Shown piece after piece: positions 4,974-8,606 of a DNA stretch of 8,606 nucleotides. The position numbers were made by a program, and so were the translations under genes. Origin of the DNA: Pseudomonadota bacterium (GTDB lineage: Bacteria; Pseudomonadota; Alphaproteobacteria; Rhizobiales; Xanthobacteraceae); the NCBI GenBank assembly GCA_023390955.1, contig JAEWBW010000202.1, forward strand, positions 1 to 8,606, given 5' to 3'. Every line of letters begins with the position of its first letter. Within the stretch, counting starts at the first letter, position 1. Below the pieces are notes generated by a model that was not told the DNA's origin, did no database searches, and worked only from the letters and a program-made list of their open reading frames with translations.

Positions 4974-6217
4974 CCCGCGAGCGCCGCAGCGTTCATCGCG
5001 GGGACGAGCGGCACCACCTCGGTGCCGGAGGAATTGATCACGAAGCCGCCCTTGCCGCGGCGCTTGGCCTCGTACATCGCACGATCGGCCGCGCTCAGCA
5101 GCTCGTCGGCACTCACGCCATCACGCGGCGCCGATGCGAGCCCAATGCTCGCGCCGACGCGCGCTCCCGGCGCGAAGGCGAACGGCTCCGACACGGCCGC
5201 GATGATCCGCCGCGCAACGGTGGCTGCCTCGGCGTCGGTGATCTCAGGCAGCAGCACCACGAATTCGTCGCCACCGATGCGGCAGGCATGGTCGTTGGCG
5301 CGGACGCTGGCGCGCAGACGATCGGCGACGGCCACGAGCACGGCGTCGCCCGCCGCATGGCCGAACCGGTCGTTGACGCCCTTGAAGCCGTCGAGATCGA
5401 CGCAGAACACGGTCAGCTTCGATACCGGCGACGTCTCGCGCGGCCACGGACCATCGAGCAGCTCCGAGAAGAGCTTTTGGTTGAGGGCGCGGTTGGGAAG
5501 ACCCGTCAGCAGGTCGTGATGCGCCATCTGGCGGTTGTTGCGCTCGGAATGGTGCAGATCGAGCAGGATCTTGTGGTTCTCAAGCAGCAGGAAAATCATG
5601 CCGGCGGTGTAGACCGGTGTCTGCAGGCCGATGATGAACAGGTATGGGACCGGCGACAGCATCGTGGCGACCGCAAAGGGCAGCGTCAGGATGCAGATCA
5701 GGAGGATGCCGTAACGCGGCGTCCCGGCGTTGCGCGAGGCGATGCCGCCGACGAGGTTGGCAAGACCGATGCCCGCCATCAGGACCAGCATCAGCTCGCC
5801 CGATGCCACGCATTGATAGCAGCCGGCGGAAATCAGGATCACCGATGCAAGGCCGGCCCAGATCGGCGTGACGTTGATGACGCCCCGCCGGCTCGCCTTG
5901 GCCTTCGCGAAGGCTCTCAGCATCAGGTAGATGCGCGTGCTGCCCATCACGATCTCGGCTGCCACCCAGGCGTAGGCCCAGGCTGCATGCGTCAGCGCGG
6001 CGGCGAGCGAGGCGATCAGCAGCGATGCCAGGACGGCTACGACGAGCGTCTTGGTCTTGTTGGTCCGCTGCTGCAGGAATTCGTTCTGGATGTCGTTGGG
6101 CTGCGCCTGCGGACCGGCCAGAAGCCAGTCGACGCATGCATGCAAACGAGACTTGAGCCCCTGCGGTTGCCCGGCAGGCGCGAAAGCTGTGGACGTCTCT
6201 GGGACTCTTGATGCCAT
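4970..6217 (-). CDS. Membrane-anchored GGDEF diguanylate cyclase with product-inhibition site
   Basis: This 415-residue protein makes cyclic di-GMP from two GTP. Residues about 57-77, 83-100, 117-137, 142-160, 169-187 and 192-212 are hydrophobic and give about six membrane helices with no recognised ligand domain. The cytoplasmic GGDEF domain spans about 230-395: DLLTGLPNR at 235-243, the metal-binding CVDLDGFK around D274, the intact signature RIGGDEF with GGDEF at 315-319, and ASIGLA near 356-361. An inhibitory I-site RxxD (RAND, 306-309) stands five residues before GGDEF, so feedback inhibition by c-di-GMP is expected. There is no EAL domain. The ATG at 6217 is the only good start, though its Shine-Dalgarno is weak (GGATAG about 10 bases upstream). 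It is monocistronic, divergent from fabD, and convergent with the desaturase gene with 4 bases shared. Confidence 0.93.
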   Translation of the reverse strand: MASRVPETSTAFAPAGQPQGLKSRLHACVDWLLAGPQAQPNDIQNEFLQQRTNKTKTLVVAVLASLLIASLAAALTHAAWAYAWVAAEIVMGSTRIYLMLRAFAKAKASRRGVINVTPIWAGLASVILISAGCYQCVASGELMLVLMAGIGLANLVGGIASRNAGTPRYGILLICILTLPFAVATMLSPVPYLFIIGLQTPVYTAGMIFLLLENHKILLDLHHSERNNRQMAHHDLLTGLPNRALNQKLFSELLDGPWPRETSPVSKLTVFCVDLDGFKGVNDRFGHAAGDAVLVAVADRLRASVRANDHACRIGGDEFVVLLPEITDAEAATVARRIIAAVSEPFAFAPGARVGASIGLASAPRDGVSADELLSAADRAMYEAKRRGKGGFVINSSGTEVVPLVPAMNAAALAG

Positions 6218-6241
6218 GGCGGGGCACTATCCACGGCCGGT

Positions 6242-6270
6242 ATTTAAGTCCGTTTAAGCGGGCCGGTGAA
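6242..6270 (-). promoter_or_regulatory. Possible promoter of the diguanylate cyclase gene
   Basis: On the minus strand, TTCACC (complement of 6265-6270) and TTAAAT (complement of 6242-6247) are 17 bases apart. The start would fall near 6235, leaving a leader of under 20 bases, consistent with the weak ribosome binding site. The match is moderate. Confidence 0.3.
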
Positions 6271-6344
6271 GTTCCCGACAGCGTAAATGCTTTGTCTGCG
6301 CCGGTGACGCCGGCTTTCGGACGGGGGTGGACACCTGTCGCGGC

Positions 6345-6374
6345 TTGACAGCCCGGCCCCGGTCAGTGTCTACG
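6345..6374 (+). promoter_or_regulatory. Likely fabD-fabG promoter
   Basis: A perfect -35 TTGACA (6345-6350) is followed after 17-18 bases by a weak -10 (TCTACG at 6369-6374 or GTCTAC one base earlier). This gives a leader of about 90 bases to the fabD ATG at 6471. The -35 is convincing; the -10 is poor, which is common in alphaproteobacterial housekeeping promoters. Confidence 0.45.
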
Positions 6375-6470
6375 GCCCCCTTCAGAGCATGACGGGAACC
6401 CCACACGCAGGCCGGGCTTAGTCGCCTGATGGTTCTCGAAGATCATGTCCAAACCAGCCAGGGAGCGCCG

Positions 6471-7430
6471 ATGACGGCAGCATTCACATTTCCGGGGCAG
6501 GGGTCCCAGGCGGTCGGCATGGGCAAGGCGCTGGCGGATGCCTTCCCGGCGGCACGTGCCGTGTTCGACGAGGTCGATGCGGCGCTCGGCGAGAAGCTCA
6601 CGGCGATCATCTGGGATGGTCCGGCCGAGACCCTCCAGCTGACCGAAAACGCCCAGCCGGCGCTGATGGCCGTGTCCATCGCCACCCTGCGCGTGCTGGA
6701 AGCCGAGGCCGGTTTTTCCGTTGGGCGGGACGCCGCCTTCGTCGCGGGTCATTCGCTCGGTGAATATTCGGCGCTGGCCGCGGCCGGTAGCCTGACGGTC
6801 TCGGACACCGCGCGGTTGCTTCGCACCCGCGGTCTCGCAATGCAAAAGGCGGTGCCGGTGGGCGCCGGCGCGATGGCCGCGCTGCTCGGCCTCGACTACG
6901 AGGCGGCCATCGAGGTCGCCCAGGAGGCCGCGCAGGGCCAGGTCTGCCAGGCCGCCAATGACAATGGCGGTGGTCAGGTCGTCGTCTCCGGCGACAAGGC
7001 TGCGGTCGATCGCGCCGTCGAGATCGCCAAGACCAAGGGCGCCAAGCGCGCGATGCTGTTGCCGGTGTCCGCGCCGTTCCACTGCAAGCTGATGCAGCCT
7101 GCTGCCGACGCGATGGCGGAGGCGCTGGCAAAGGTCACGATCAAGGCGCCGGCCGCGCCGCTGGTCTCAAACGTGCTGGCGAGCGCCATCACCGATCCCG
7201 ACGAGATCCGCCGCCGCCTCGTCGAGCAGGTCACCGGCACGGTGCGCTGGCGCGAGTCGGTTGCCTATATGGCTGGGCAGGGCGTGACCCGTTTCTTCGA
7301 GATCGGCGCCGGCAAGGTGCTGACCGGTCTCGTCAAGCGCATTGCGGATGGCGCCGTCGGCGTCTCCGTGGGCGGACCGAACGATATTGCCGCCGCCAAG
7401 GACGCGTTGGCCGCCGCGAAGCAGGCTTAA
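6471..7430 (+). CDS. fabD: Malonyl-CoA:ACP transacylase
   Basis: FabD moves malonyl from CoA to acyl carrier protein, supplying the extender unit for type II fatty acid synthesis in the cytoplasm. The 319-residue protein is full length. It shows GQGSQ at 9-13, the nucleophile elbow GHSLGE at 93-98 (Ser95), Arg120 in LLRTRG for malonyl carboxylate binding, the catalytic His204 in VSAPFH, and QVTGTVRW with Gln253. A ferredoxin-like insertion lies at about 130-200. The start at 6471 is chosen over an in-frame ATG at 6429 because AGGGAG (6460-6465) precedes it and MTAAFTFPGQGSQ matches the usual FabD N-terminus. fabG follows after 67 bases that hold a hairpin repeat. Confidence 0.97.
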   Translation: MTAAFTFPGQGSQAVGMGKALADAFPAARAVFDEVDAALGEKLTAIIWDGPAETLQLTENAQPALMAVSIATLRVLEAEAGFSVGRDAAFVAGHSLGEYSALAAAGSLTVSDTARLLRTRGLAMQKAVPVGAGAMAALLGLDYEAAIEVAQEAAQGQVCQAANDNGGGQVVVSGDKAAVDRAVEIAKTKGAKRAMLLPVSAPFHCKLMQPAADAMAEALAKVTIKAPAAPLVSNVLASAITDPDEIRRRLVEQVTGTVRWRESVAYMAGQGVTRFFEIGAGKVLTGLVKRIADGAVGVSVGGPNDIAAAKDALAAAKQA

Positions 7431-7436
7431 GTTTGC

Positions 7437-7481
7437 GCACGATCTTTCCGGAAAACCGCTGCACACTTTTCCGGATCGTGC
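7437..7481. repeat. Dispersed-type palindromic repeat between fabD and fabG
   Basis: GCACGAT (7437-7443) pairs with ATCGTGC (7475-7481), and CCGGAAAA (7448-7455) pairs with TTTTCCGG (7467-7474). The only irregularity is a 4-base bulge (CTTT, 7444-7447), and the loop is 11 bases. I recognise the pattern, a palindrome built on GATCTTTTCCGGAAAA ... TTTTCCGGATC, as one seen many times in Bradyrhizobium and related Rhizobiales intergenic regions; this is from memory. It begins 6 bases after the fabD stop and ends 3 bases before the fabG Shine-Dalgarno, so it would form an intercistronic mRNA hairpin. It has no long T tract, so read-through into fabG is likely. Confidence 0.75.
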
Positions 7482-7497
7482 TTTGGAGGAGCATTCG

Positions 7498-8235
7498 ATG
7501 TTCGATTTGACTGGCAGGAAGGCGCTCGTCACCGGCGCGACGGGCGGCATCGGCAATGCGATCGCGCAGGCCTTGCACGCGCAGGGCGCGACGGTCGCGA
7601 TTTCGGGGACGCGCAAGGAAGTGCTGGACGAACTCGCCGGCAAGCTCGGCGAGCGCGTCCACGTGCTGCCCTGCAATCTCTCCAAGGCCGACGAGGTCGA
7701 GGCGCTGGTGCCGGCGGCGGAAGCCGCGATGGGCCAGGTCGACATCCTCGTCGCCAATGCCGGAATCACCCGCGACAATCTGTTCGTGCAGCTCCGCGAC
7801 GAGGACTGGGACGAGGTCATCAACGTCAACCTGACCTCGACCTTCCGCCTCGCGCGTGCCGCCACCAAGCTGATGATGCGCAAGCGCTTCGGCCGCATCA
7901 TCGCCATCACCTCGATCGTCGGCGTCACCGGCAATCCGGGGCAGGGCAATTACACGGCGTCGAAGGCCGGACTGATCGGCATGATCAAGACGCTCGGCGC
8001 CGAATACGCCAAGCGCGGCGTAACCGCGAACTGCATCGCGCCCGGCTTCGTCAAGACGCCGATGACCGATGCGCTCAACGACAAGCAGCGCGAGACGATT
8101 CTGGCCAAGGTTCCCGCCGCCAAGCTGGGAACACCGGAGGATATTGCTGCAGCTGCGGTGTATCTGAGCTCGAACGAAGCAGGCTACGTGACCGGCCAAA
8201 CCATCCACATCAACGGCGGCATGGCCATGATCTAG
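7498..8235 (+). CDS. fabG: 3-oxoacyl-[acyl-carrier-protein] reductase
   Basis: FabG reduces beta-ketoacyl-ACP to beta-hydroxyacyl-ACP with NADPH, the first reduction in each elongation cycle. The 245-residue protein is a classical short-chain dehydrogenase: cofactor motif TGATGGIG at 12-19, GTRKE near 37-41 consistent with NADPH use, NAG at 87-89, catalytic Asn111 in NVNL, Ser139 in AITSIVG, and YTASK with Tyr152 and Lys156. PGFVKTPMT at 182-190 and the INGGMAMI end are typical of FabG. The ATG at 7498 follows a strong GGAGGA (7485-7490) with 7 bases between. Its frame stays open upstream into fabD, but only this start gives the usual N-terminus. It is co-directional with fabD and acpP. Confidence 0.97.
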   Translation: MFDLTGRKALVTGATGGIGNAIAQALHAQGATVAISGTRKEVLDELAGKLGERVHVLPCNLSKADEVEALVPAAEAAMGQVDILVANAGITRDNLFVQLRDEDWDEVINVNLTSTFRLARAATKLMMRKRFGRIIAITSIVGVTGNPGQGNYTASKAGLIGMIKTLGAEYAKRGVTANCIAPGFVKTPMTDALNDKQRETILAKVPAAKLGTPEDIAAAAVYLSSNEAGYVTGQTIHINGGMAMI

Positions 8236-8240
8236 CTCAA

Positions 8241-8267
8241 TCCGCCCCGGCCGGCGCGCCGGGCGGA
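8241..8267 (+). terminator. GC hairpin after fabG, weak terminator or attenuator
   Basis: TCCGCCC (8241-8247) pairs with GGGCGGA (8261-8267), with three further inner pairs after a one-base bulge. It lies 5 bases past the fabG stop. No T tract follows, so it may only reduce transcription into acpP or protect the fabD-fabG message 3' end. Confidence 0.45.
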
Positions 8268-8368
8268 ACGGATGCGGCAAACAGCCGTTTCCAGAGCGAA
8301 TTGAGGCTTGTAGTCAATGCAGTTGAAGTGTGATAACCGGACGCTCAACGGATGGGCAAAGAACGCCA

Positions 8369-8395
8369 TTGCAGGTTTTTGAAACCCTGTATATT
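8369..8395 (+). promoter_or_regulatory. Likely separate acpP promoter with inverted repeat in the spacer
   Basis: TTGCAG (8369-8374) and TATATT (8390-8395) are 15 bases apart; shifting the -35 by one base gives 16. The spacer holds GGTTT-TTG-AAACC (8374-8386), a small palindrome that could be an operator. Separate high-level transcription of acpP would fit the abundance of the carrier protein. Confidence 0.4.
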
Positions 8396-8546
8396 GGCGA
8401 TGCGGAGCCTTGGCCGTCGTTCGCCGGGCCCTGCATCGGTTAGGATGGGGCCAAATCAAGTTCGTACGCGAAGGCAGTAAAACGACCACGACGGCTCGTA
8501 TCGTCCCGGGGGGTCGGGTCTACAGGGAACAACACGAGGTTAAGCA

Positions 8547-8606
8547 ATGAGTGACATTGGCGAGCGGGTTAAGAAGATCGTGGTCGAACACCTTGGTGTT
8601 GAACCC
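8547..8606 (+). CDS. acpP: Acyl carrier protein, N-terminal part (cut by window edge)
   Basis: The first 20 codons read MSDIGERVKKIVVEHLGVEP, the helix I region of an acyl carrier protein. The protein carries growing fatty acyl chains on a phosphopantetheine arm attached to a Ser in a DSL motif, which lies beyond this window. The ATG follows GAGG (8536-8539) by 7 bases. Position directly after fabD-fabG, where acpP and then fabF normally stand, supports the call. The gene is incomplete only because the window ends. Confidence 0.95.
   Translation, partial: MSDIGERVKKIVVEHLGVEP

Larger units (their letters stand above)
8236..8546 (+). other. 311-bp intergenic region between fabG and acpP
   Basis: No gene is supported here. 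The stretch holds a GC hairpin just after fabG (8241-8267), a likely acpP promoter (8369-8395) with an inverted repeat in its spacer, and a leader of about 145 bases up to acpP. A second, weaker promoter-like pair, TTGTAG (8308-8313) and GATAAC (8332-8337) with 18 bases between, lies upstream. The acpP Shine-Dalgarno GAGG is at 8536-8539. Confidence 0.6.

Noticed and set aside
5288..6211. 307-residue open frame antisense to the diguanylate cyclase gene
   Set aside because: Low-complexity basic product; the minus strand carries an intact GGDEF domain.
6300..6317. 5-bp GCCGG/CCGGC hairpin followed by TTT upstream of fabD
   Set aside because: The stem is too short for a terminator, and it lies in a divergent promoter region where no transcript is expected to end.
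6429..6470. Upstream in-frame ATG adding 14 residues to FabD
   Set aside because: Not preceded by a good ribosome binding site; the usual FabD N-terminus starts at 6471 behind AGGGAG.
7333..8280. 315-residue open frame antisense to fabG
   Set aside because: It overlaps fabD and fabG, both with full catalytic motifs, and its product matches nothing I know.
8232..8489. 85-residue minus-strand open frame after fabG
   Set aside because: No ribosome binding site, no family features, and it overlaps the acpP promoter and leader.

Overview
The window looks like ordinary chromosome of a Bradyrhizobium-type alphaproteobacterium (Rhizobiales/Nitrobacteraceae). The reasons are high GC with strong GC3 bias, the sequence and gene order of fabD-fabG-acpP, a ribosomal protein S6 with an Arg/Gly-rich tail, an autotransporter of the kind common in this group, and a dispersed palindrome between fabD and fabG of a type I recall from these genomes. 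Species assignment is from memory of the families, not from a search.

Layout, left to right. A secreted autotransporter (105-1925, +) converges on the ribosomal genes rpsF-rpsR (2770-2052, -). The 126-bp gap between them holds two hairpins, one a perfect 16-bp stem that can terminate both strands. The 478-bp divergent gap 2771-3248 is rich in signals. It has a likely rpsF promoter, an rpsF leader stem that buries the ribosome binding site, a perfect extended -10 followed by a compact two-hairpin sRNA candidate (about 3104-3171), and a palindromic operator over the promoter of the next gene. That gene is a TetR regulator (3249-3944), followed 3 bp later by a membrane fatty acid desaturase (3948-4973). 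The pair looks like a self-regulated lipid-modification operon. The desaturase stop codon overlaps the stop codon of a convergent membrane diguanylate cyclase (6217-4970, -). The cyclase is divergent from fabD across 253 bp.

The right end is the core type II fatty acid synthesis cluster. fabD (6471-7430) makes malonyl-ACP, fabG (7498-8235) reduces beta-ketoacyl-ACP, and acpP (8547 onward, cut by the window edge) encodes the acyl carrier. fabD and fabG are separated only by a hairpin repeat and a strong Shine-Dalgarno. acpP lies behind a 311-bp gap with a GC hairpin and a plausible promoter of its own.

The genes are mostly familiar. The less explained material is non-coding: the sRNA candidate and its upstream inverted repeat, the rpsF leader, the TetR operator, and the intercistronic palindrome. 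I saw no CRISPR array, phage, transposase, toxin-antitoxin or defence module, and no tRNA or rRNA.
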